DNA of 64,000 nt, from NCBI RefSeq assembly GCF_047238125.1, contig NZ_JBDFMH010000001.1, positions 2,790,001 through 2,854,000 on the forward strand, given 5' to 3'. Made by a program: the position numbers and the translations under genes. This stretch comes from JBDFMH01 sp047238125. Lineage in GTDB: Bacteria; Pseudomonadota; Alphaproteobacteria; Sphingomonadales; Sphingomonadaceae. Shown here one piece after another: positions 57,179 to 64,000 of this stretch. The notes beneath the pieces were generated by a model that saw nothing but the letters and a program-made list of their open reading frames with translations, was not told the origin of the DNA and did no database searches. Numbering within the stretch: position 1 is the first letter of the stretch; each line of letters starts with the position of its first letter.

Positions 57179-57819
57179 GCAATGACGGCCGACCTGCGCG
57201 TTGGAAACACAGGACCTGTGACCGTCATTAGACTAGCAGGGTATGGGCGCTGTAGATCGAGCACTTCGGCATAGCTCCCGGTCAGCCAGCGGTCGTGATC
57301 GTCGGCGTGTAGTATCGTGATCATCGCCTTCGGATGGATCGGCGCGACCAGTTCGTTCGGATCGCAGGTGAGCATGGCGAACCAGCGCTGATCGCCAAGC
57401 TGCTGCCAGACACCGGCAACAGCGAACAGCGGTTGGTCGGTCACGCCGAACCACATCTCGCCCTTGATCGGCTTGCCGCCGCCCACGTCATGCGCCTCCG
57501 GTGTCCACTCACAGAACTCGGTGAGCGGGATCAGGCACCGGCCTTCGGGCTTCTCCAGGCGAGGACGCCAGCGCTTCAGATCGCGGACGTTCGTGATCGG
57601 ATAGGCAGCGCCCTTACCGAGCAGATCCCAGCTCATCACATCGAGGCCGCGGCGGCCGTCTTCCTCGCGGATCACATAGGCCCGGCCGCGTGGGACGAGC
57701 TCGACCGGATTGAACCGGTTGTCCATCGGCCGATCGGTCAGCCAGTTGCCGCCGAACTCTTTCCCGAAGTGGCTGAAGAGCGTTTCGGGTTCGGCCTTGT
57801 TGCGGGCGCGATTGCACAT
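57172..57819 (-). CDS. SRAP-domain (YedK/HMCES-like) protein
   Basis: A 215-residue protein that in the family crosslinks to abasic sites in single-stranded DNA and protects them. The catalytic Cys follows the initiator Met (MCNRARN). FNPVELVPRGRAYV, CLIPLTEFCEWTPEA with the Glu, and APIHPKAMITIL with the His are the other active-site parts. It is a frequent cargo of phages and islands. Confidence 0.93.
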   Translation of the reverse strand: MCNRARNKAEPETLFSHFGKEFGGNWLTDRPMDNRFNPVELVPRGRAYVIREEDGRRGLDVMSWDLLGKGAAYPITNVRDLKRWRPRLEKPEGRCLIPLTEFCEWTPEAHDVGGGKPIKGEMWFGVTDQPLFAVAGVWQQLGDQRWFAMLTCDPNELVAPIHPKAMITILHADDHDRWLTGSYAEVLDLQRPYPASLMTVTGPVFPTRRSAVIAQ

Positions 57820-57838
57820 GGGGCTATGTCAGACCTGA

Positions 57839-58240
57839 CTAATCGATCCGCGCGCGGGGGAAGTGCTGAACCGCAGTCGGTATATCGACCCAGGAGTGGC
57901 GCGTTTCTTCCCACACCGATCGGATCGGCTGCATCGAATGGGAGTCGTCAAACAGGCCGATCGGAACGCCAGTGACTGTGGGGTTCTTCGTTCCCCGCAT
58001 GAAAACTGTCGTTCCGCATTGCGGGCAGAAGAATTGGCTGAAGGTCCCGCCAAGATCGGTCGGCCTGTCGAACTGCTTCGCCTCGCCTTCAATCACAACG
58101 TCCGCGTGCGGCCAGTAGGCCGCTTCGCCGAACGGCGAGCCTGAGCGTTTCTGGCATGCTCGGCAATGGCAGACGACGACGGCAACGGTCGGGCCGGGAA
58201 CCTCGGCTCGTAACTGTCCGCACTGACAAGACGCTCGCAT
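57839..58240 (-). CDS. GFA-family (glutathione-dependent formaldehyde-activating-like) protein
   Basis: A 133-residue zinc protein. CQCGQLRAEV near the start, VVCHCRACQKRSGSPFG, and FFCPQCGTTVFMRG give the six or more cysteines that bind zinc in this family. The name refers to a related enzyme; the actual role is unknown. Confidence 0.9.
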   Translation of the reverse strand: MRASCQCGQLRAEVPGPTVAVVVCHCRACQKRSGSPFGEAAYWPHADVVIEGEAKQFDRPTDLGGTFSQFFCPQCGTTVFMRGTKNPTVTGVPIGLFDDSHSMQPIRSVWEETRHSWVDIPTAVQHFPRARID

Positions 58241-58305
58241 ACTGAGAATTTATCAGATTGCGAGGTCGCCGCAATCGCCGTCCACGACAACGTGTGAATG
58301 GATGA

Positions 58306-58497
58306 TCAGGCGGGCTTTGCCCCCGGCGTGCCGCACTTCGCGAACTTGCCCTTGGTATCCTTGCACCGCTTCGTCGTCGCTTTGGCCTCGGGGCACTTTA
58401 CGAACTTGCCGGTCTTGGGATCTTTGCATGGCGCTGCCCACACGGCTGGCGCTGCCAACAGGGAGAGCGCGGTTGCCATGGCCAGAATGATCTTCAC
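58306..58497 (-). CDS. Small secreted cysteine-repeat protein
   Basis: A 63-residue protein starting at a GTG, with GGAGG seven bases upstream. The signal peptide ends VWAA (about residue 22). The mature part has two copies of a C-K-D-x-K-G-K-F-x-K-C motif (APCKDPKTGKFVKCP and RCKDTKGKFAKCG), likely disulfide loops. It resembles small sphingomonad proteins of unknown function. Confidence 0.6.
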   Translation of the reverse strand: MKIILAMATALSLLAAPAVWAAPCKDPKTGKFVKCPEAKATTKRCKDTKGKFAKCGTPGAKPA

Positions 58498-58693
58498 AGT
58501 TGCCTCCAGTCGCTGAGTCGCAGCGGGACGATGGCAGCGGCTGAGCACCCTGTCACCGATTCAAATGGCACCCTTTTTGGCCGTCCTATCTGGTGCGGGT
58601 GTGTCTCGACCGAGGACATTCACGGATTGTTTCAGATTGTTTCTCCCTCGCTTATCCGGCAATATTCTGCCGAATTGTTGGCGGGGGATAACA

Positions 58694-59389
58694 ATGAACT
58701 ATCTGATGAAGCGCTTGGCACCGATCGCCTGCATTGCAGCGGCTGCACTCATCGCGCCTGCTGCGTCTGCAACGACGACCGTCACGATTTCCGGTGATTT
58801 GGTGAAAGATGCTGGTTCGCCAACGTTATACGGATCAACTGACCCCTCGCTGCCGTTCACTTTCTCGTTCAGTTTCGATGAGACGATGGCGACCGTTTTT
58901 CCAGCCTTCCAAGAGTTCGACACTGGAAACGGTTTTTATTTTACGACCGATGCGATCCTCCTGTCGCAGTCTGAAATCAGCAGCTTCTCCTTTCAGGTGG
59001 GGAACGTGACGCTGGATGACTCGAACCTCCGGGCACTTCAGCTCGGCACCTCAGGCAATTTTGATATTCTGCTACTTGCCGGGGCGTCTCCATCGGTTGC
59101 GCAGCTCCTCTTTGTAGAGCCGAACATCGCCGAGATTTCGATAGGCGAGCGCGTCTGTCTCACGATGGCATGCGACATCGCGCCCGTCGGATATGGGCTG
59201 TCCTTCCAGGATGAAGGCTATGCCGATCTCCGCAATCTCGTCGTATCGATTTGGGTCGCTCCTGCGGTGCCGGAACCGACAAGCTGGGCACTCATGATTG
59301 CTGGCTTTGGCGCTGTCGGCGGTACCATGCGTCGCAGAAAGCCGATTTCAAGCGATAGCGGCCTAACGCTGCAGCGCGCGAACAGCTGA
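58694..59389 (+). CDS. PEPxxWA-CTERM protein
   Basis: A 231-residue secreted protein starting at ATG 58694. The signal peptide ends ASA near residue 26. The body is beta-rich (TVTISGDLVKDAGSP, FTFSFSFDETMATVF). It ends with the sorting signal PAVPEPTSWALMIAGFGAVG and basic residues. It is one of two PEP-CTERM genes in the phage-like region. Confidence 0.82.
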   Translation: MNYLMKRLAPIACIAAAALIAPAASATTTVTISGDLVKDAGSPTLYGSTDPSLPFTFSFSFDETMATVFPAFQEFDTGNGFYFTTDAILLSQSEISSFSFQVGNVTLDDSNLRALQLGTSGNFDILLLAGASPSVAQLLFVEPNIAEISIGERVCLTMACDIAPVGYGLSFQDEGYADLRNLVVSIWVAPAVPEPTSWALMIAGFGAVGGTMRRRKPISSDSGLTLQRANS

Positions 59390-59566
59390 ACGAGCCAGCT
59401 CGCGCATAATGTCCTGCCAGTACCCCGCCTGATCCCACGGCCAGTCGTCCAGCGTGCCGTGCCGCCGGCTCTCCCATAGCTCGATCGCGATGTGCTCGAT
59501 CAGCGCGTTATGATCGTTCGCGGTGCAGAGCCGGCAGCGATGGCCGCCCGCGCCAGCGTCAGGCAC
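59363..59566 (-). CDS. Small element protein with CxxC, 67 aa
   Basis: GTG start inside the preceding gene's end. It has GGHRCRLCTANDHNALIEH, ELWESRRHGTLDDWPWDQ, and a C-terminal helix AGYWQDIMRELARSAVRALQ. Probably coexpressed with the next gene upstream. Unknown function. Confidence 0.5.
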   Translation of the reverse strand: MPDAGAGGHRCRLCTANDHNALIEHIAIELWESRRHGTLDDWPWDQAGYWQDIMRELARSAVRALQR

Positions 59567-59813
59567 GGGCGGCGTGGTATTCGTTGATCGGCGGTGCGCA
59601 GTCCGCGATCCAGGCGCGCTCGGCGTCGTCGAGCATCTCGAACATATCGGGCTCCGCGCCCATTGATTGGAGCCGCGTGCGCACGGTTTCAGGATCAGCA
59701 TACCGCGGCAGCGCGCGATCGGCCTTAGCCGCTGCGGCTAGCGTGGAATACCAGGCGGGCGTCCCAACCTGCTGCACCAGCCACGTACTAAAAGGCTCGA
59801 CCTTATCGCTCAT
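59559..59813 (-). CDS. YozE-like small protein, 84 aa
   Basis: It starts MSDKVEPFSTWLVQQVGTPA and has AWYSTLAAAAKADRALPRYA, a helical arrangement like YozE_SAM-fold proteins of phages and firmicutes, though the similarity is by eye only. It overlaps the small CxxC protein gene by 8 bases. Confidence 0.5.
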   Translation of the reverse strand: MSDKVEPFSTWLVQQVGTPAWYSTLAAAAKADRALPRYADPETVRTRLQSMGAEPDMFEMLDDAERAWIADCAPPINEYHAARA

Positions 59814-59888
59814 CACATCCTCCAGGTTGCCGAATCGGCGAACTCCCGGATAGCACGTTCTACAAATGTTCTCTATCCGGCGGGTCCG

Positions 59889-60262
59889 ATGAGCGTCATC
59901 AGACTCCGCAGTCTCGACGACTATGTCCGCTATGGCGCGAAGATGCGGATCGAGTGCCCGCAGTGCGGCAGGACGACGATCTTCGATCCTAGGCAGATGA
60001 TCGTCTATTGGCGGCAACAGGGCTGGAGCCTAGCGCTGGAGACGGTTGGCGCTCGGTTTCGCTGCGGCGGTGGCCCTGGCGGAAACCGGGCTGCGGCCGG
60101 CGGGGCGTTGACATCAAAGCGATCACCGTTCCTGCGCCGACCGCACCGGTGCCGCCGCCGCCGCCGATCGAGACGGATATCCCACGCGGCGTCGATCCAG
60201 GCAAATGGGCCGTCGCCGATGAGCGCGAGCGGAAGCGGCTGATCACACGTGCGCGGGACTAA
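59889..60262 (+). pseudogene. Frameshifted zinc-ribbon protein
   Basis: It begins MSVIRLRSLDDYVRYGAKMR and IECPQCGRTTIFDPR, a known small sphingomonad/phage protein type. After ARFRCGG the frame changes: a continuation in another frame has KPGCGRRGVDIKAITVPAPT and DPGKWAVADERERKRLITRA. Joined, the two restore a second zinc knuckle (C..CG). A one- or two-base error or mutation near 60065-60085 would explain it. Confidence 0.55.
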
Positions 60263-60581
60263 GCGTTTCGGCTGGTCGGCTGTTCGATCAGGCCAGCCTT
60301 CCGAAAGCTCGCGCATCCCCCCCCAGCGTGCATGAAGTGGTCGATGAAGTTGAGCTTCGCCGGATCAGAAAAGATCGCGTCATCGATCTTCATCGACGCA
60401 CCCGGGGCTGCCTGACAGTTCCACGAGCCGATGCAACCGGGCAATTGATCCAATGTAGTGTCAACATGGCACGGGCTTAACCACGCTGGTGCCATACTTC
60501 CGGTATCGCGCTGGTAACGAAGGAGAATAGAGCGCTGTCGGGCGGAGGCGCGTGAAGCGTCCTCACGAATTCCGAGGCAGT
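60263..60581. other. Region without clear gene
   Basis: A 44-residue minus-strand ORF (60259-60393) with DPAKLNFIDHFMHAGGG is possible but unsupported. A run of eight C is at 60317. No RNA gene is seen. Confidence 0.35.
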
Positions 60582-60989
60582 ATGCGTCGTATCGTCTACA
60601 TTAGCAGAGCGGTCCAGCCTTTCACTGACCGCGACATGGTCAACCTCTGCCAGCAGGTGAATGTTAATAACCGAAAGCAAGGCATATCGGGGCTATTGCT
60701 GTTCGACGGGGTTCAGTTCTGCCAAGCCATTGAGGGCGACCAGACGGTCATCGGTCATCTAATCGAGCGCGTAAGGCGCGACAGCCGGCATACCCACCTC
60801 AGCTTCTGCTTCGATCAGAATGTGCGATCGCGGCAGTTCAAGGAGTGGCGATCGGATATGCTGCTATCCGAATTGGGTCCCAGCAAATTCTTCGAGCACG
60901 TGGCAGCCGAGGTCAAGCACGTTAGGAACGCGGACCTGAGGGCTCTGTTTATCGGGTTTGCCTCCCTTTCCAAAGATCATCACGCCTAG
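60582..60989 (+). CDS. BLUF-domain blue-light photoreceptor
   Basis: A 135-residue flavin-binding sensor. Start at ATG 60582 gives MRRIVYISRAV with the conserved Tyr. NVNNRKQGISGLLLFDG carries the flavin-binding Asn, FCQAIEGDQTVI the conserved Gln, DSRHTHLSFCFDQ and FKEWRSDML the conserved Trp. No output domain is attached, so it must signal to a partner. An EAL protein is encoded 13 kb away; a link is only a guess. Confidence 0.88.
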   Translation: MRRIVYISRAVQPFTDRDMVNLCQQVNVNNRKQGISGLLLFDGVQFCQAIEGDQTVIGHLIERVRRDSRHTHLSFCFDQNVRSRQFKEWRSDMLLSELGPSKFFEHVAAEVKHVRNADLRALFIGFASLSKDHHA

Positions 60990-61130
60990 CCGCCGCCATT
61001 CACCGATCAGCGCGTTTCGCCCATTCTACCTTAGGTCGCGGCTAGCTTCGTTTCTCAGTTCGTTTCATCACTAGCGTTGACCCAGCTCGCACCAGCTGTA
61101 AGCCGGCGGGCACCAAACTTGGAGAATATC

Positions 61131-61703
61131 TTGGCCGACAGGGATTACAGCGCTAACCTAATCGAGCTTGCGACAGAGCTGACGATTGCTTGGCTTAACA
61201 ATCCGAACAATCGCGCGCCAGCCGACGACGTGCCCGGCTTCCTGCAGCAGATGCATGCCACGCTTGGCAGCCTTGCTAGCGGTGTCACAGAAGGGCCCGC
61301 AGCAGATGACACGCAGACCTATGAACCAGCAGTAACCGCGCGCAAGTCGCTCGCCTCCAAGTCGCATATCATCTCGATGATCGACGGCAAGCCATACAAG
61401 ACGCTGCGCCGGCACCTGTCAGGCCACGGGCTGACCCCGGAGCAGTACCGCGAGCGATATAATCTCAAGGCCGATTACCCAATGGTGGCCGAGGATTACT
61501 CCGCTGCCCGACGGGAGATGGCCAAGTCCATCGGCCTAGGCCGTAAGCCCGGCATGACCCGCGGCAAGAAGGCGGAGGCCGGCGCAGGGGCCAAGCCGGC
61601 CGCAGCCGCCAAGGTCGCGAAGCCGGCGCCCAAGCGCAAGCTGGGCATTGCGCAGGCGAAATCCGCGGCCAAGCAGCATCTGGGCGAGACTGGCGAAAAT
61701 TGA
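61131..61703 (+). CDS. MucR-family regulator, second paralogue
   Basis: A 190-residue protein from a TTG at 61131 (GGAG seven bases before); a TTG at 61077 is possible too. The DNA-binding core HIISMIDGKPYKTLRRHLSG, then HGLTPEQYRERYNLKADYPM, keeps the HxxxH but has no Cys. The tail is rich in Lys and Ala. It is a divergent paralogue of the one at 14.6 kb and probably element cargo. Confidence 0.85.
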   Translation: MADRDYSANLIELATELTIAWLNNPNNRAPADDVPGFLQQMHATLGSLASGVTEGPAADDTQTYEPAVTARKSLASKSHIISMIDGKPYKTLRRHLSGHGLTPEQYRERYNLKADYPMVAEDYSAARREMAKSIGLGRKPGMTRGKKAEAGAGAKPAAAAKVAKPAPKRKLGIAQAKSAAKQHLGETGEN

Positions 61704-61912
61704 AGCTCGGGGCGGGCGATGGTTGGAGTAACCCCGCCCGTCCCAGCGAATCATCGCTTAACCGGCTTAGGCGATAGTGGTCGTTGAGATCAGCAGGCTG
61801 CGACTCTCCGCTATTGGTAAAAGGCGACATCACTTAGCGATCAGCATCGCGCGATTCACTATTCACGGCGAAACCGTTGACTGCCGGCGATGTGCCAGCG
61901 GCGCTCGAGCGC
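61704..61912. other. Intergenic region
   Basis: GGGGCGGGCGATGG near 61710 with CGCCCGTCCC (61734) may terminate the MucR-like gene. Otherwise nothing is seen. Confidence 0.35.
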
Positions 61913-62179
61913 CTAGTGCGGCGAACGCCGTCCGAAATGTGTGAAGCGCCTCTCGAGCTCAGCCTCTTGCGGGGGCGGTTGCACGGCGGCAACGCCATCG
62001 GCGCGGCTGGCACGCAGGATTTTGGCGAGTTGCTTCCTGATTACCCCGCCATTCAAATGCTGCTCGGCACCCTGATGCCCTTCTCGGGAGAGAACCTTCG
62101 CGATCGCGCTAGCATCTTTCAGTTGGCCTTCACGAGCGAGTTCGAACGCGCGCTCGATGAGCGTTACGGAACCGGACAT
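61913..62179 (-). CDS. Small helical protein of a sphingomonad family, 88 aa
   Basis: It starts MSGSVTLIERAFELAREG, then IAKVLSREGHQGAEQHLNG and RKQLAKILRASR. Short proteins with this FELAREG...L...G...V..HL pattern are frequent in sphingomonads. No function is known. A plus-strand ORF on top is judged a shadow. Confidence 0.6.
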   Translation of the reverse strand: MSGSVTLIERAFELAREGQLKDASAIAKVLSREGHQGAEQHLNGGVIRKQLAKILRASRADGVAAVQPPPQEAELERRFTHFGRRSPH

Positions 62180-62402
62180 ACAACCCGATTAATTGATTTT
62201 CGCCATGCAGCAAGCTTTTCGGCGGAGCCCGCACATAGTTAGCAGGGCGGCGGGCGACGCCGCGCGGGCGGTCGCGAGCGGGGCGGGGTGTGTGTGCGGT
62301 TGTGGTGGAAAGCGGACGCTCGTTCTTGGGCAACAAAGCGCGAGTTGACCTCAAAGCAGAGTCGTTCGTTCACGCTTTGATTTGCAGAGAGGAGCTGCGA
62401 CT

Positions 62403-63263
62403 ATGTTCATCGTGATGGGTGCAACCGGAAATGTCGGGGCAGCGGTAGCAGACGCGCTTTTAAATCACGGCGAGCAGGTGACGATCCTCACCCGCCATCC
62501 TGAGGGCGCCGGCGAGTGGGAGAACAAAGGCGCGAAGGTGGCGCAAGCCGACGCTGAGGACACTTCATCCCTCAAAGCCGCTTTCCGAACCGGGCGCCGC
62601 GCCTTTCTGCTCAACCCGCCTGCCGATCCAAGCGGCGATACCGACGCCACCGAGAGGCGCACCATTGCCAACATGCTTGCGGCGCTGGACGGCTCAGGAC
62701 TGGAAAAGCTGGTTGCGGCCTCAACCTATGGCGCGCAACCAGGCAACGCCATTGGCGATCTTTCCACCTTGTGGGAGTTGGAGGAGGGGCTGAGATCGCA
62801 GCCGATCCCCACCGCCATCAATCGCGGTGCATATTACATGACGAACTGGCTTGGCTTCGCCGATGCGGTTTGCGAGACGGGCGAGCTACCGAGCATGTTT
62901 CCGGCCGATACCAAGATGCCTATGGTAGCCCCTGCAGACTTGGGGCGGGCAGCAGCCGAACGGCTGCTATCCCCAACCAGTGACACGGGCACTTGGTATG
63001 TCGAGGGTCCAGCGCGGTATACGCCGCGCGACGTTGCCAATGCCTTCGCAGCATCTCTAGGTCGTACGGTCACGGTCGAGGTCGCACCTCGTGACAGCTG
63101 GGAAGCTGTGTTCCGGAGCGCAGGGTCCTCGGCTGAAGCTGCCACAGCGTATGCACGAATGACGGCGGTAAGTCTGGACAGCGGGTTCGATAAGTTCGCT
63201 GCACCGGTCCGTGGAATCACTGATCTCGATACCTTCATAGCTACAGCCCTAAGCGTCAAATAG
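62403..63263 (+). CDS. NmrA-like NAD(P)-binding oxidoreductase
   Basis: A 286-residue atypical short-chain dehydrogenase. MFIVMGATGNVGAAVADALL carries the NAD(P)-binding glycine motif, followed by TILTRHPEG and LNPPADPSGDTD. YVEGPARYTPRDVANAFA is the C-terminal domain. It resembles quinone reductases of the QorB/NmrA group. GAGGAG lies before the ATG. Likely a cargo gene. Confidence 0.88.
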   Translation: MFIVMGATGNVGAAVADALLNHGEQVTILTRHPEGAGEWENKGAKVAQADAEDTSSLKAAFRTGRRAFLLNPPADPSGDTDATERRTIANMLAALDGSGLEKLVAASTYGAQPGNAIGDLSTLWELEEGLRSQPIPTAINRGAYYMTNWLGFADAVCETGELPSMFPADTKMPMVAPADLGRAAAERLLSPTSDTGTWYVEGPARYTPRDVANAFAASLGRTVTVEVAPRDSWEAVFRSAGSSAEAATAYARMTAVSLDSGFDKFAAPVRGITDLDTFIATALSVK

Positions 63264-63419
63264 TAGCGTCAGCCTCCAGCATCAGGTCGGGCGAACGTCC
63301 GCTAATGGGCGATAGCCGACATCCGCATCACGCGCGGAGGATCGAAATGCAAAGCGCAGGCGCGTAGCGCACGCAAATCGCTGACCTCGTAAAAGTCCTC
63401 CAGTAGATGGAGGACCGTC

Positions 63420-64000
63420 ATGACCGAGCATTGGCCTGCCGATCGAGTTGAGCGCTGGCCGCTCGATTGCCTGGTCCCGTTCGCCCGTAATGCGCGCACG
63501 CACAGTCCTGGGCAGATCGATCAGATCGCGGCATCGATGCGTGAGTGGGGTTGGACCAATCCGGTTCTAGTCGATGACCACGGCACAATCATCGCGGGCC
63601 ATGGCCGGGTCGAGGCGGCACGCAAGTTGGGTTTATGCGAAGCCCCCGTGATGGTCGCGAGCGGGTGGTCCGAGGCCAAGAAGCGGGCTTACGTTATCGC
63701 CGACAACAAGCTCGCGCTCAACGCTGGCTGGAATGAGGAATTGCTTGCAGCGGAGCTGACTGACCTGCGGGATCTAGCGTTCGATCTTGATCTCACAGGC
63801 TTTCATGGGGCTGAGTTGGAGCGGCTGCTGAGCACGACTGACTCAGCCGAAAGGGAAGACGCGATCCCGGAACCGCTGGTCGATCCCGTCACCCGGGCAG
63901 GGGACCTGTGGGTGCTGGGGCGGCATCGGTTGCTGTGCGGGGATGCTACCTCTGCCGAGGCCGTGTATCGCTTGTTTGATGGCGTTCGTCCGCACCTGAT
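63420..64000 (+). CDS. ParB-domain / DNA methylase of phage type (3' end outside window)
   Basis: About 193 residues are visible. The N-terminal ParB-like domain has FARNARTHSPGQIDQIAASM, GWTNPVLVDDHGTIIAGHGR, and AYVIADNKLALNAGW. It continues RAGDLWVLGRHRLLCGDATS, the linker before the methyltransferase domain, which lies beyond the window. Such proteins modify phage DNA, often just upstream of the terminase genes, so packaging genes may follow. Confidence 0.9.
   Translation, partial: MTEHWPADRVERWPLDCLVPFARNARTHSPGQIDQIAASMREWGWTNPVLVDDHGTIIAGHGRVEAARKLGLCEAPVMVASGWSEAKKRAYVIADNKLALNAGWNEELLAAELTDLRDLAFDLDLTGFHGAELERLLSTTDSAEREDAIPEPLVDPVTRAGDLWVLGRHRLLCGDATSAEAVYRLFDGVRPHL

Noticed and set aside
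60259..60393. Minus-strand 44-codon ORF (DPAKLNFIDHFMHAGGG)
   Set aside because: Too short, with no binding site and no family; kept only as a note on the region.
61877..62242. Plus-strand ORF of 121 codons
   Set aside because: It lies opposite a more protein-like minus-strand ORF (61913-62179) and has no recognisable feature.

Overview
The window comes from a high-GC alphaproteobacterium of the Sphingomonadaceae, most likely Sphingomonas in the strict sense. The evidence is the 16S rRNA gene, PEPxxWA-type C-terminal sorting signals, MucR-family regulators, DUF4167, and a thyA-folA-ribF-ileS-lspA gene order. All calls were made by reading the sequence; no database search was run, so family names rest on recognised motifs.

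Positions 1 to 34,100 are core chromosome. A minus-strand operon runs thyA, folA, ribF, ileS, lspA and a DUF3035 lipoprotein, several of them joined by overlapping stop and start codons. Then come a RadC-like protein, a DUF4398/OmpA envelope pair, DUF72 and PEBP proteins, a second OmpA protein with an EF-hand, a cupin and a PEP-CTERM protein. gyrB, a MucR regulator, sucC, etfBA, an SDR, acylphosphatase, an isoaspartyl peptidase and ispG follow. After them are a cluster of membrane proteins (DMT, bestrophin, DUF1345, SMR) and ppa. A translation block holds hisS, prfA and prmC, and ends in a probable structured RNA just before a DUF4167 gene. A thioesterase, a CBS protein and a polysaccharide flippase close the region.

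Positions 34,200 to 39,975 hold a complete rRNA operon: 16S, tRNA-Ile(GAT), tRNA-Ala(TGC), 23S, 5S and tRNA-fMet(CAT). Its promoter, terminator and the long-range stems that would be cut to release the rRNAs can be read directly.

Positions 40,000 to 64,000 are accessory. First comes a three-gene TolC / HlyD-type adaptor / ABC exporter operon whose ABC subunit has lost every recognisable ATPase motif; it lies divergent from an overlapping glutaminase and nucleoside deaminase pair. An EAL phosphodiesterase follows. From about 47.5 kb the content looks like a decayed prophage or integrative element: an excisionase-like HTH protein, a prim-pol/helicase-type replication protein, a possible iteron origin, an endolysin/Rz/embedded-Rz1 lysis cassette, many very small ORFs on both strands, and a phage-type ParB/DNA methylase running off the right edge. 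Mixed in are cargo genes: two PEP-CTERM proteins, SRAP, a GFA-domain protein, a BLUF photoreceptor, a second MucR-like regulator and an NmrA-like reductase. No integrase, capsid, portal or tail gene is visible, so the element is either degraded or continues to the right.
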